Positions 1 to 7,374 of a stretch of 17,092 bases of DNA are shown one piece after another (positions within the stretch are counted from its first letter, which is position 1; each line of letters begins with the position of its first letter). The DNA lies in contig CAMFPJ010000019.1 of the NCBI GenBank assembly GCA_945971755.1, positions 1 through 17,092 on the forward strand, in the 5' to 3' direction. The DNA comes from an uncultured Clostridia bacterium (lineage in GTDB: Bacteria; Bacillota; Clostridia; Oscillospirales; Acutalibacteraceae). Under the pieces are notes generated by a model. The model saw nothing but the letters and a program-made list of their open reading frames with translations, did not search any database and was not told where the DNA came from. Both the position numbers and the translations under genes were made by a program.

Positions 1-45
1 ACACCTAAGCCTTCGTCGGCAGCGTCAGATGTGTATAAGAGACAG
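1..45 (+). other. Untrimmed Illumina Nextera adapter (not genomic)
   Basis: Bases 13-45 match the 33-nt Nextera read-1 transposase adapter exactly. They comprise the 14-nt TCGTCGGCAGCGTC followed by the 19-nt Tn5 mosaic end AGATGTGTATAAGAGACAG. Bases 5-12 (CTAAGCCT) match the Nextera i5 index 508, and bases 1-4 (ACAC) are the end of the P5 primer. This order occurs in a finished library molecule and not in a genome. The contig therefore starts with library sequence, and biology begins at base 46. Confidence 0.98.
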
Positions 46-103
46 TATATAAGCCGTATAACGGCATAAATGATGAGTTTACCAACAACCAATCTTTGTT
101 GTG

Positions 104-132
104 TTGATTTTGAAAGGGTAAAAAAGTATAAT
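104..132 (+). promoter_or_regulatory. Sigma-A promoter of the M32 carboxypeptidase gene
   Basis: A -35 box TTGATT (104-109) lies 17 bp from a perfect -10 box TATAAT (127-132). The expected start of transcription is near 139. An 8-bp inverted repeat with a 3-nt centre (140-158, ATACATAT / ATATGTAT) follows at once and could be an operator or a weak 5' hairpin. The rest of 46-185 shows only a small GCCGT/ACGGC hairpin (about 53-65) and no gene. Confidence 0.75.
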
Positions 133-185
133 AATTTTAATACATATTAAATATGTATCTCGGTATTTTATTTTGAGGTGATATT

Positions 186-1685
186 ATGAATATAACAGAG
201 GGCAAAGAGGCGCTTCGTGATTTGCAGGCAAAAATGAGTGCTTACGAGCACGCAATGACAAGCATATTTTATGACGGATCAACTGTTGCACCGAAAGGCA
301 CAGCCGCAAACAGAGGGCAGAGTCTTTCAATTCTCAGTGAGGAGCAGTACAAACTCACAACAGGTGAGGAAACAGTTAAATTGCTTGAGCTCCTTGACGC
401 AAACAAGGCAGAACTTGATGATTTTGAAAAGCGGCAGGTTGAACTTTTAATTAAATCAATTCGCGATATGCAGAAAATTCCTATGGAAGAGTTTGTTGAA
501 TATCAGCGTTTGCTTGTTGAGGCGGACGATGTTTGGCACACCGCAAAGGAAAATTCCGACTTTGCACTTTTCCTGCCCGTGCTTGAGAAAATGTTTGAAA
601 CACACATTCGCTTTGCAGGTTATATTGCGCCGGAGAAAAAGCCCTATGACTACTGGCTTGGCGAGTATGAAGAAGGACTGACCACTGAAATTTGCGATAA
701 ATTCTTCGGTCAGGTTCGTTCAAGACTTGTTCCCCTTATCGCAAAGGTTAAAAATGCAAATCAGGTAAGCAACGATATTCTTCACGGTGATTTTGCACCT
801 GAATCACAGGAAAAACTTGCTTATTACTTAATGGAAACAATGGGTCTTGACCTTGACCACGTAGGTCTCTCAACAACTGAGCACCCCTTTACAACAAGCC
901 TTGGCTCACATTTTGACGAGAGAATTACAACACATTATTACACTGAAGATTTCTCGTTTTCAATGTTCTCCGTAATTCACGAGGGCGGCCATGCACTTTA
1001 CGACACAGGCAGCCGTGACGAGTTTGCATACACCGTTCTTGACGGTGGTGTTTCAATGGGCATTCACGAAAGTCAGAGCAGATTCTATGAGAATATTTTA
1101 GGTAGAAGCCGCGGCTTTACTTCCTTTGTTTTCCCGAAAATTCAAGAACTTTATCCTCAACTCAAAAACTACACGGCAGACGATTTTTACCGTGCGGTAA
1201 ACCGTGTTGAGCCGTCGCTTATCCGTACCGAAGCTGACGAGGTAACATACTGCCTCCATGTTATGATTCGTTACGAGCTTGAAAAAAGAGTAATGGCAGG
1301 GGAACTTAAGGTTAAAGATTTGCCGAATGAGTGGAACAGACTTTACAAAGAATATTTGGGAGTTGACGTTCCCAATGACAAGCTGGGTGTGCTTCAGGAC
1401 AGTCATTGGTCAGGGGGAAATATCGGTTACTTCCCGTCTTATGCCTTGGGCAGTGCTTACGGCGCACAGTTCCTTAAAAAAATGAAAGAAACTATTGATG
1501 TTGACGCACTTACGGCAAAAGGCGATTTTGCTCCTATCAATGAATGGAACAAGGAAAACATTTGGCAGTATGGCTCATTCTATAAGCCTAATGAAATACT
1601 CGAAAAGGTGCTGGGTGAGCCGTTTGATCCGTCGGTTTATCTTGATTATTTGGAAGATAAGGTAAAAAGCGTTTACGGAGTATAA
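186..1685 (+). CDS. M32 family metallocarboxypeptidase (carboxypeptidase Taq type)
   Basis: This is a zinc carboxypeptidase of about 500 residues, the usual length for the family. It removes C-terminal residues from peptides in the cytoplasm. No signal peptide is visible. The family motifs appear in order: HPFT at residues 233-236, the D-x-R-x-T-T segment from 244, the zinc-binding HEGGH at 265-269 with Glu266 as the catalytic base, HES at 294-296 supplying the third ligand (Glu295), and IRTEAD near 345-350. The ATG at 186 follows a GAGGTG ribosome site by 5 nt. The gene has its own promoter and a strong terminator, so it is probably monocistronic. Its partners in function are likely the peptide importer and the M3 peptidase further along. 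The family call is secure from the motifs. The true peptide substrates cannot be read from sequence. Confidence 0.95.
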   Translation: MNITEGKEALRDLQAKMSAYEHAMTSIFYDGSTVAPKGTAANRGQSLSILSEEQYKLTTGEETVKLLELLDANKAELDDFEKRQVELLIKSIRDMQKIPMEEFVEYQRLLVEADDVWHTAKENSDFALFLPVLEKMFETHIRFAGYIAPEKKPYDYWLGEYEEGLTTEICDKFFGQVRSRLVPLIAKVKNANQVSNDILHGDFAPESQEKLAYYLMETMGLDLDHVGLSTTEHPFTTSLGSHFDERITTHYYTEDFSFSMFSVIHEGGHALYDTGSRDEFAYTVLDGGVSMGIHESQSRFYENILGRSRGFTSFVFPKIQELYPQLKNYTADDFYRAVNRVEPSLIRTEADEVTYCLHVMIRYELEKRVMAGELKVKDLPNEWNRLYKEYLGVDVPNDKLGVLQDSHWSGGNIGYFPSYALGSAYGAQFLKKMKETIDVDALTAKGDFAPINEWNKENIWQYGSFYKPNEILEKVLGEPFDPSVYLDYLEDKVKSVYGV

Positions 1686-1700
1686 GACGATAAATAAAAA

Positions 1701-1740
1701 GGCACTATCCTTTTGGATAGTGCCGTCTTTTTGCTTTTTT
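1701..1740. terminator. Bidirectional intrinsic terminator between convergent genes
   Basis: A perfect 10-bp stem (GGCACTATCC / GGATAGTGCC, 1701-1724) with a TTTT loop is followed by T-rich sequence on the plus strand. On the minus strand it is followed by the complement of the A-run at 1696-1700. It can end both the M32 gene and the minus-strand transporter gene, whose stop codon lies just beside it. Confidence 0.93.
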
Positions 1741-1741
1741 A

Positions 1742-2338
1742 TCAGATTTTGCGTTTGCCGATTGCCTTAACAACACCAACAACAGTTGGAGAAAGAATGA
1801 TATTTATTGCTAACTCAAAAAGGAAGTTAAAACCGACAAGTGCCACAATCATGAACTTTGCCGTGCTTGTAAATCCTGCTGCGGCGCCCCATTCGCTGAT
1901 TGCTTCAAAAAAGAAAAGCTTGCAGCCGATAAGGAATACACCTGTGTTCGTAACGGGAACTAAAATAGCAGAAACAATAACTGCAAAGTAGGTGTTAACC
2001 TTCTTAAGTGCTTCAAAAACAAGTCCGCCGAAAAGACCTGCCAAAGTGCCTTTTAAGAGAACTGTAACAACTGTTCCTGCAGGGTTGATTGCAAGGAAGG
2101 CTCCTGCATCGCCCGAAGCGAGAACAACAACACCGAACACCAGCCCAAGCCAAGTGCTGACAATCGGACCTCCCAGTGCCGCACCGATGACAATCGGTAT
2201 CAAAACAAGAGAAATTGAGAATGTGCCGAACTTAATGAACGAGCCGAGAAGCTGAAAAACAACTACAATTGCTGTAAGAACTCCTGCGACTGTGAGTTTA
2301 ACCATTTTGTCACGGTTAAACCTTTTTGTGTTTGCCAT
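1742..2338 (-). CDS. ECF transporter S component, possibly for pantothenate
   Basis: This is a hydrophobic protein of 198 residues with about six predicted membrane helices (roughly 12-32, 41-58, 60-76, 88-112, 117-140 and 160-190). The short N-terminal region is basic. The segment around residues 45-70 (PIVIGAALGGP, then WLGLVFG) is typical of substrate-binding S components of energy-coupling factor importers in the PF12822-like group. Such a subunit binds a vitamin and works with a shared EcfT-EcfA-EcfA' module, which is not in this window. It lies downstream of coaX on the same strand, which makes pantothenate a reasonable substrate guess, but that rests on position only. An AGGAG site precedes the ATG. 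The 164-nt gap upstream is strongly structured and may control this gene. Riboflavin or another vitamin is an open alternative. Confidence 0.82.
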   Translation of the reverse strand: MANTKRFNRDKMVKLTVAGVLTAIVVVFQLLGSFIKFGTFSISLVLIPIVIGAALGGPIVSTWLGLVFGVVVLASGDAGAFLAINPAGTVVTVLLKGTLAGLFGGLVFEALKKVNTYFAVIVSAILVPVTNTGVFLIGCKLFFFEAISEWGAAAGFTSTAKFMIVALVGFNFLFELAINIILSPTVVGVVKAIGKRKI

Positions 2339-2347
2339 AAAATTACT

Positions 2348-2499
2348 CCTTTCGCTGTTGTCCCAAGGCAGGGGTACAACGCTCTTAATGTATTGAACTG
2401 TAATTCGGAAGATTACAGCTCATAAAACAAACCTGCGGAATTTGTGATGCTACGCTTTAGCTATAACTCACACCGTCGATTCGTTTCAGGCAAATTAAG
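2348..2499 (-). promoter_or_regulatory. Structured intergenic RNA between coaX and the S-component gene
   Basis: Read on the minus strand, the segment folds by eye as follows. A closing helix CTTAAT/ATTAAG (2494-2499 with 2384-2389) encloses a long nested imperfect hairpin (2431-2491; helices GCCTG/CAGGT, GAAT/ATTC, TGTGA/TCACA, GCTA/TAGC) and a 7-bp hairpin (CTGTAAT/ATTACAG, 2398-2418). A third hairpin (2357-2380; GTTGT, bulge, CCC / GGG, ACAAC) ends a few bases before the AGGAG ribosome site of the transporter gene. No T-run is present, so control at translation is more likely than termination. I cannot match it to a named riboswitch. A dispersed intergenic repeat is the main alternative. 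Confidence 0.5.
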
Positions 2500-2502
2500 T
2501 AT

Positions 2503-3267
2503 TCAGTTGTTTTTATCGTAAATGGTTTTAAGACCTTTGAGAACAAGGTGCTTGTCGTGAATTAGCTTGTGATTGCAAACCTCGGGAAGAAAATATGAAA
2601 GACCGCCCGTTGCAATAATTGATTTCGGAGTGCCTACTTCATCTTCGAGTCTGTCAATAAGCCCATCAATCATTGAAGCCGTACCTAAAATTACACCGCT
2701 TTGCATACTGTCCGCGGTGTTTTTTCCGCAAACCTTTTTAGGTGCCTCGAGGCTGATTGTGGGAAGAAGAGAGCTTGTGTCTGTAAGCGCTTTAAGAGAA
2801 ATTGCAACACCGGGGGCAATAAGGCAGCCAAGGCAATTCTTTTTTTCATCAACTACGCAAATTTTAGTTGCCGTACCAAGGTCAACAATAAATGCAGGGA
2901 GAGGGTACCCCGAAACTGCACCTACTGCGCCTGCTACCAAATCGGCACCTAACTGCGCAGGGTTATCAATTAGAATATTAAGACCTGTTTTTACACCGGG
3001 TGCAAGACAAATTACCTTGCCGGAGATAAGTTTTTCAAGTGCACCTTTGACAGATTTTGTGATTTCAGGTACAACGGAGCCGATAATTCCGCCGGTAATA
3101 TTTTGAGGGTCGATTTTGTAAAGATTAAAAATATCAGTAAACTCAATGGCGTACTGATCTTCTGTTTTCTGTCTTTCAGTTGCAATGTGGCAATTTGAAA
3201 TAAGCTCGTCACCGTTAAAAATGCCAAGCGAAATATTAGTATTGCCAATGTCAATCGAGAGAAGCAT
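2503..3267 (-). CDS. coaX: Type III pantothenate kinase
   Basis: The protein phosphorylates pantothenate to 4'-phosphopantothenate, the first step of coenzyme A synthesis, in the cytoplasm. At 254 residues it has the normal length for CoaX. It carries the ASKHA-fold phosphate-binding motif DIGNTN at residues 6-11, a GAD motif at 107-109 with the likely catalytic Asp109, the second phosphate motif DLGTAT at 129-134, and a nucleotide-binding ATGG segment near 219-222. CoaX enzymes are known to need a monovalent cation and to resist CoA feedback, unlike type I kinases. The ATG follows a GAGGTGA ribosome site. The gene has its own promoter, divergent from the radical SAM gene, and lies upstream of an ECF transporter subunit that may supply its substrate. 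Confidence 0.95.
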   Translation of the reverse strand: MLLSIDIGNTNISLGIFNGDELISNCHIATERQKTEDQYAIEFTDIFNLYKIDPQNITGGIIGSVVPEITKSVKGALEKLISGKVICLAPGVKTGLNILIDNPAQLGADLVAGAVGAVSGYPLPAFIVDLGTATKICVVDEKKNCLGCLIAPGVAISLKALTDTSSLLPTISLEAPKKVCGKNTADSMQSGVILGTASMIDGLIDRLEDEVGTPKSIIATGGLSYFLPEVCNHKLIHDKHLVLKGLKTIYDKNN

Positions 3268-3287
3268 ATTATCACCTCACTGAAAAG

Positions 3288-3316
3288 ATTATACTCTAAT
3301 AATTTTGCCATTTCAA
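3288..3316 (-). promoter_or_regulatory. Sigma-A promoter of coaX
   Basis: On the minus strand a TTGAAA -35 box (3311-3316) is separated by exactly 17 bp from a TATAAT -10 box (3288-3293). Only about 20 nt separate the -10 box from the start codon, so the 5' untranslated region is very short. Confidence 0.8.
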
Positions 3317-3328
3317 GAGGAATTAAAC

Positions 3329-3357
3329 TTGTTTTTACACTTTGTAAATGTTATACT
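3329..3357 (+). promoter_or_regulatory. Sigma-A promoter of the radical SAM gene
   Basis: TTGTTT (3329-3334), a 17-bp spacer and TATACT (3352-3357). It is back to back with the coaX promoter; the two -35 boxes are only 12 bp apart, so a single regulator could affect both. Confidence 0.65.
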
Positions 3358-3378
3358 TTTCTTTGTGAGGTGACGGAA

Positions 3379-4254
3379 TTGATTTGTAATCTTTGCCCAA
3401 GAAAATGCAATGCAGAGCGTACTGAAGACACAGGTAACGGCTTTTGCAAAATGCCAATAAGTCCGGTTCTTGCCCGTGCAGGCAAACATTTTTGGGAAGA
3501 GCCGTGCATAGCAGGGGACAAGGGCGCCGGAGCGGTGTTCTTTTCGGGCTGTTCGCTGAAATGCTGTTTTTGTCAAAACTTTGAGATTAGTCACGAAAAC
3601 AACGGCAAAAAAATCACTGTAAAAAGGCTTGCGGAAATTTTCAGAGAGTTGGAAAATGACGGCAGTGCTTGCATTGACCTTGTTAACCCTACGCATTTTG
3701 CGGACAGTATAATAGCCGCTTTCGAAATTTACAAACCATCAATTCCCATTGTTTATAACAGCTCCGGCTACGACAGTACAGAAACGCTCAAAAGGTTTGA
3801 GGGGATAGTTGACGTTTATCTGCCTGATATAAAGTATTATGATTCAGATGTGTCAAAAAAGTATTCCGCTTGCCCCGATTACTTCGAAAAAGCGTCATCG
3901 GCACTTCTTGAAATGAAACGTCAAGCGCCTGAATATGAATTTTCAAAAGGGATAATGACAAAAGGCGTGTTACTTCGCCACCTTGTTTTGCCTTCAAATA
4001 TTTCCGACAGTAAAAAAATACTTTTATGGGTAAAAAACAACTTGGGAGAGGACACATACATAAGCTTAATGAGTCAGTACACCCCCTTTGGCAATGCAAA
4101 ACTCTTCAAAGAAATTAACAGACCTCTGATGACGGCAGAATATAACAAAACAGTAGATTATTTCTTTGAAATCGGGCTTAAAAACGGTTTTATGCAGGAA
4201 AAATCGTCTGCAAATACTGAATTTATACCTAAATTTGACAATTCAGGCTTATAA
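3379..4254 (+). CDS. PflX-like radical SAM protein (pyruvate formate-lyase activating enzyme homologue)
   Basis: This matches the COG1313/PflX group of radical SAM proteins. The group resembles pyruvate formate-lyase activating enzymes, but its physiological substrate is not firmly known. The cluster-binding motif C-x3-C-x2-C is seen as GCSLKCCFCQ, with cysteines at residues 58, 62 and 65 of the TTG-started protein. The protein begins with a second cysteine group (C-N-L-C-P-R-K-C, plus another Cys near residue 23) that is typical of this group and may hold extra iron. I place the start at TTG 3379 because the ribosome site GAGGTGA (3367-3373) then has good spacing. The GTG at 3370 lies inside that site. 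The length of 291 residues is normal. No pyruvate formate-lyase gene is in the window, so a partner cannot be assigned. Confidence 0.85.
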   Translation: MICNLCPRKCNAERTEDTGNGFCKMPISPVLARAGKHFWEEPCIAGDKGAGAVFFSGCSLKCCFCQNFEISHENNGKKITVKRLAEIFRELENDGSACIDLVNPTHFADSIIAAFEIYKPSIPIVYNSSGYDSTETLKRFEGIVDVYLPDIKYYDSDVSKKYSACPDYFEKASSALLEMKRQAPEYEFSKGIMTKGVLLRHLVLPSNISDSKKILLWVKNNLGEDTYISLMSQYTPFGNAKLFKEINRPLMTAEYNKTVDYFFEIGLKNGFMQEKSSANTEFIPKFDNSGL

Positions 4255-4259
4255 AAATG

Positions 4260-4287
4260 TTGAAATGTGGAAAATATATGCTACAAT
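4260..4287 (+). promoter_or_regulatory. Promoter of mscL with extended -10
   Basis: TTGAAA (4260-4265), a 16-bp spacer and TACAAT (4282-4287), with TG at positions -15/-14 forming an extended -10. It starts 6 bp after the stop codon of the radical SAM gene, and no terminator lies between, so read-through from upstream is also possible. Confidence 0.65.
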
Positions 4288-4323
4288 TAAGCATAAATAT
4301 TTTTTAAGAAAGAAGGAATGAGA

Positions 4324-4794
4324 ATGAGCAAAGCAAAAAGTTTTTTCAAAGATTTCAAAGAATTTGCAATGAAGGGCAACGTAATTGACCTTGCAGTCGG
4401 CGTAATAATCGGCGGTGCTTTCCAGAAGATAGTATCTTCGCTTGTAAGCGACGTTGTAATGCCGCTTATCGGTCTTATTACAGGCGGTATCAGCTTTGCA
4501 GACAAATTTATTGTGTTCGGACTTGAAGACGGCGAAGCATTTGCCACAGCGCAAGCAGCGATTGATGCAGGGAAAAATGTTCTTACATACGGTAACTTCA
4601 TTGACGCAGTGCTTAATTTCATAATTATGGCGTTTGTTATTTTCCTTTTCATTAAGGGAATAAGCAAACTTAAAAGAGCACCGAAAGAAGAGCCGGCAGC
4701 CGAGCCCACAACAAAGGTTTGTCCGTTTTGCAAGAGTGAGATTGCTATTGACGCAACCCGTTGCCCGCACTGCACATCTGAAATTGCAGAGTAA
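4324..4794 (+). CDS. mscL: Large-conductance mechanosensitive channel with C-terminal zinc ribbon
   Basis: MscL forms a pentameric channel in the cytoplasmic membrane that opens under membrane tension to release solutes during osmotic downshock. The N-terminus (FKEFAMKGNVIDLAVGVIIG, residues 11-30) is the classic MscL signature leading into the pore-lining first helix. The second helix spans about 90-112. After a basic and proline-rich linker come two CxxC pairs (Cys133/136 and Cys147/150) that form a probable zinc ribbon. This tail is an addition to the basic channel, seen in some Firmicutes MscL proteins. I chose ATG 4324 because the AAGGA site at 4313-4317 touches the earlier ATG at 4318 directly but has good spacing to 4324. 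A strong terminator follows. Confidence 0.95.
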   Translation: MSKAKSFFKDFKEFAMKGNVIDLAVGVIIGGAFQKIVSSLVSDVVMPLIGLITGGISFADKFIVFGLEDGEAFATAQAAIDAGKNVLTYGNFIDAVLNFIIMAFVIFLFIKGISKLKRAPKEEPAAEPTTKVCPFCKSEIAIDATRCPHCTSEIAE

Positions 4795-4808
4795 TTTAAT
4801 TAAGATTT

Positions 4809-4840
4809 AACACTTCCGCTCGGAAGTGTTTTTTCTTTTT
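4809..4840 (+). terminator. Intrinsic terminator after mscL
   Basis: A 9-bp stem (AACACTTCC / GGAAGTGTT, 4809-4830) with a 4-nt loop is followed directly by a T-rich run. Confidence 0.93.
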
Positions 4841-4853
4841 AGTGTAAACGTAC

Positions 4854-4881
4854 TTGAAAAATCTATAAAAAGATTTATAAT
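4854..4881 (+). promoter_or_regulatory. Sigma-A promoter of the M3 peptidase operon
   Basis: TTGAAA (4854-4859), a 16-bp spacer and TATAAT (4876-4881). A second TATAAT at 4897-4902 has no good -35 box. Confidence 0.7.
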
Positions 4882-4930
4882 ATTTGTATATTGAAATATA
4901 ATAAGGCAAAGCCTATAAGGAGATTTTTTT

Positions 4931-6631
4931 ATGAAATTCAGCGAAATGCAATATGTTCACCTTGACATTGCGGAAGTAAATTCGCAAATTGAGGAAATAG
5001 TTAAAAAATTCAAAGACGCAAAAACCTTTTCCGAGGCTGACTGCGTGTTTGAAGAGTACAATAAGCTTTCGGATATGGTTGAAACGCAAATGGCGCTCGC
5101 CTACATTCGCCACACGGTAAATACTCTTGATGAGTATTATAACAAAGAGCAGGAGTTTATGGATGAAAATTTGCCTGTGCTTATGGAGTATATGCAAATG
5201 ATGACACAAGCTCTGCTTGCAAGCCCGTTCAGAGCAGAATTTACCGAGAAATACGGCGACCTTATTTTCACAAATGCTGAAATGGAGCTTAAAACATTCT
5301 CTCCGGAAATTGTTGCAGATTTGCAGGAGGAGAATAAGCTTGCTACCGAATATGAAAAACTTTTAGCATCTGCTCAAATACCTTTCAGAGGTGAAATTTG
5401 CACGGTTCCTCAGCTTCTTCCCTATAAGCAAGACATTGACGATGCAACTCGCCTTGAGGCTTGGACTGCCGAGGGTAATTTTTACAAAGAGAATAAATCA
5501 GAACTTGACAGGCTTTATGACGAGCTTGTAAGAGTGCGTGACAAAATCGGTAAAAAACTCGGCTTTGAGGGCTACACAACTCTCGGTTATTACAGAATGA
5601 CCCGCAACAGCTACACAAAAGAGGATGTTGCAAAGTTCCGTCTTTCGGTTCAGAAATATTTGGTTCCGTTGGCTGACAAGCTCTACCGCGACCAAGCTGA
5701 GCGTATCGGCAAGTCCTATCCGCTCAATTATGCTGATGCCGCTCTTATGTTCAGAAGCGGCAATCCAAAACCCGTCGGCACGGCAGATGACATTTTGGCT
5801 ACTGCTAAAAAGTTCTATCACGAGCTTTCGCCCGAAACGGCAGAGTTTATTGATTTTATGATGGATAACGACCTTTTAGATGTTCTCAGCAAAAAGGGTA
5901 AGGCACAGGGCGGATACTGTATTGAAATTCCCGACTATAAGGCAGAATTTATTTTTGCAAACTTTAACGGCACATCCGATGATGTTGAAACGGTAACTCA
6001 CGAAGCAGGCCACGCTTTTGCAGGATACACTGCAAGAAATGTTTACCCGGGCGTTCTTCGCTCACCCACAATGGAATCTTGTGAAATTCACTCAATGTCA
6101 ATGGAGTTCTTTGCTTGGAAGGCTGCAAAAGATTTTTACGGCGAGCAGGACGAAAAATTCAAGTACAGTCACCTTGCAGGGGCTATTAAATTTATTCCTT
6201 ACGGCACAATGGTTGACCATTTCCAACACATTGTTTATGAACACCCCGAATACACACCGGCACAGCGTGATGATGCGTGGCGTGAGCTTACCGGAATTTA
6301 TATGCCATGGATAAAGCTGGGTGAAATTCCGTTCTACGGTGACGGCTGTGCTTGGCAAAGACAGCATCACATTTATTCAAGGCCGTTCTATTACATTGAC
6401 TATTGCTTCGCACAAACAGTTGCGCTTGAATTCTGGGCACTTATGCAAAAGGACGAGAAAAAGGCTTGGGAGTCTTATAAAAAGCTTGTTTCACTTGCCG
6501 GTACCAAAAGATTTACAGAACTTGTTGAATCTGCAGAGCTTGACAATCCTTTCTGTGAAACTGCCCTTGAAACAGTTTGCAAAACTGCTGCAAAATGGCT
6601 CGAAGATTTTGACAAAAGCAAACTCGTATAA
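4931..6631 (+). CDS. M3 family oligoendopeptidase (PepF-like)
   Basis: This zinc endopeptidase of 566 residues is about the normal length for the oligoendopeptidase F group. It cleaves short peptides inside the cell. The active site is HEAGH at residues 357-361 with Glu358 as catalyst, and the third zinc ligand is Glu385 in the segment MESCEIHSMSMEF, the hallmark of M3 enzymes. The long N-terminal part is mainly helical and charged, as expected for the domain that encloses the substrate channel. No signal peptide is present. A strong AAGGAGA site precedes the ATG. The gene leads an operon with a small membrane protein gene 10 bp downstream. Together with the peptide importer and the M32 carboxypeptidase it points to peptide catabolism. 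The exact subfamily (PepF or a relative) is less sure than the family. Confidence 0.93.
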   Translation: MKFSEMQYVHLDIAEVNSQIEEIVKKFKDAKTFSEADCVFEEYNKLSDMVETQMALAYIRHTVNTLDEYYNKEQEFMDENLPVLMEYMQMMTQALLASPFRAEFTEKYGDLIFTNAEMELKTFSPEIVADLQEENKLATEYEKLLASAQIPFRGEICTVPQLLPYKQDIDDATRLEAWTAEGNFYKENKSELDRLYDELVRVRDKIGKKLGFEGYTTLGYYRMTRNSYTKEDVAKFRLSVQKYLVPLADKLYRDQAERIGKSYPLNYADAALMFRSGNPKPVGTADDILATAKKFYHELSPETAEFIDFMMDNDLLDVLSKKGKAQGGYCIEIPDYKAEFIFANFNGTSDDVETVTHEAGHAFAGYTARNVYPGVLRSPTMESCEIHSMSMEFFAWKAAKDFYGEQDEKFKYSHLAGAIKFIPYGTMVDHFQHIVYEHPEYTPAQRDDAWRELTGIYMPWIKLGEIPFYGDGCAWQRQHHIYSRPFYYIDYCFAQTVALEFWALMQKDEKKAWESYKKLVSLAGTKRFTELVESAELDNPFCETALETVCKTAAKWLEDFDKSKLV

Positions 6632-6641
6632 GGAGTAAACT

Positions 6642-7178
6642 ATGGGAAAACGCGAAAGAAAATACTTGGGCGAATACATGGTCAATCCGTCGGCAACGGG
6701 ACCTGATAATAAGGTGATTTACGTTGGCAAACCGTATGTGTTTGACAGTTCAAAGGAAAGAGTGAAAAAGGCGGAAAGACTTTCGTTTCTGTTTTCTGTT
6801 TGTGCATTTGTCCTTTTTGCAGTCGGCGGGCTTCAAAATTCCGCAGCATCCTTTAAGGGATATGTAATTTTGCCTTACGTTATCGCTTTTCTTCCTCTCG
6901 TTTTTCTTATAAGTAAAACTTTTTCTGCTTTGGGATTTGAAAATTACATTACGCATAAGCAATATGACATAACGGTTAAAACACAAAAACCGTGTGCCAT
7001 AGCGGCGTCGGTTTTTGTTGGGGTTTCGCTTTTTGCAGATATTGTAATGTATTTTTTTACCGAAAACATTAAAACAGGGGACATCATTTTTACGGTGTGT
7101 GCAGTGCTTGTAATTGCTTCTTTGGCGGTTGTTTGCTCACAAAACAAGCATTTGACCTGTACACCTCAGAATAAATAA
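6642..7178 (+). CDS. Uncharacterised four-helix membrane protein
   Basis: I do not recognise this family. The protein has 178 residues. A charged cytoplasmic-looking N-terminus (about 1-45, with two Lys/Arg-rich patches) is followed by four hydrophobic segments at roughly 47-64, 74-92, 119-139 and 146-165 and a short polar tail. There is no signal peptide and no catalytic motif that I can see. It begins 10 bp after the M3 peptidase stop with its own AGGAG site, so the two are co-transcribed. A terminator follows 18 bp after its stop. Any functional link with the peptidase is guesswork from position. Confidence 0.8.
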   Translation: MGKRERKYLGEYMVNPSATGPDNKVIYVGKPYVFDSSKERVKKAERLSFLFSVCAFVLFAVGGLQNSAASFKGYVILPYVIAFLPLVFLISKTFSALGFENYITHKQYDITVKTQKPCAIAASVFVGVSLFADIVMYFFTENIKTGDIIFTVCAVLVIASLAVVCSQNKHLTCTPQNK

Positions 7179-7195
7179 TAATCAACGCTGTTTTT

Positions 7196-7239
7196 CAGCC
7201 GATGAACACAGAACTGTTTGTCGGCTGTTTTTATTTTTG
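7196..7239 (+). terminator. Intrinsic terminator after the M3 peptidase operon
   Basis: CAGCCGA (7196-7202) pairs with TCGGCTG (7221-7227). An inner AACA/TGTT helix sits across a small internal loop, and TTTTTATTTTT follows. Confidence 0.88.
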
Positions 7240-7245
7240 TGCAAT

Positions 7246-7261
7246 ATAACCAATCGGTAAT
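7246..7261 (+). promoter_or_regulatory. Distal operator candidate of the peptide importer operon
   Basis: ATAACCAATCGGTAAT is an imperfect 16-bp palindrome (12 of 16 positions symmetric). It resembles the proximal site at 7334-7349. The two centres are 88 bp apart, a layout that would suit looping by one regulator. Between the two sites lies only AT-rich sequence without a gene. Confidence 0.4.
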
Positions 7262-7333
7262 AAATAAAACTGCTTATGATTTTCAATATATGGAAATGAA
7301 GTTGTTTTAAGGCTTTTTTTACACAATTTTTAT

Positions 7334-7349
7334 ATATCCAATTGGTTAT
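7334..7349 (+). promoter_or_regulatory. Proximal operator candidate of the peptide importer operon
   Basis: ATATCCAATTGGTTAT is palindromic at 14 of 16 positions with a perfect CCAATTGG core. It shares the pattern ATAACCAATTGGTTAT with the distal copy. It lies about 40-56 bp upstream of the predicted transcription start, next to where a -35 box would be. The cognate regulator is not in the window. Confidence 0.45.
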
Positions 7350-7374
7350 AACTGAAACAAGGATAATGATATTA

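Noticed and set aside
85..106. Weak hairpin ACAAC...GTTGT near the contig start
   Set aside because: It has a short stem and no T-run, and it overlaps the -35 region of the promoter. It is too weak to call a terminator.
2573..3106. A 177-codon plus-strand frame opposite coaX
   Set aside because: It is a shadow of coaX, which has all its motifs and a proper promoter and ribosome site.
3370..3378. GTG start for the radical SAM protein
   Set aside because: The GTG lies inside the GAGGTGA ribosome site. TTG 3379 has normal spacing and gives an N-terminus like that of the family.
4249..4775. Long minus-strand open frames opposite mscL
   Set aside because: They lie fully antisense to a gene with clear family motifs and show no protein-like features of their own.
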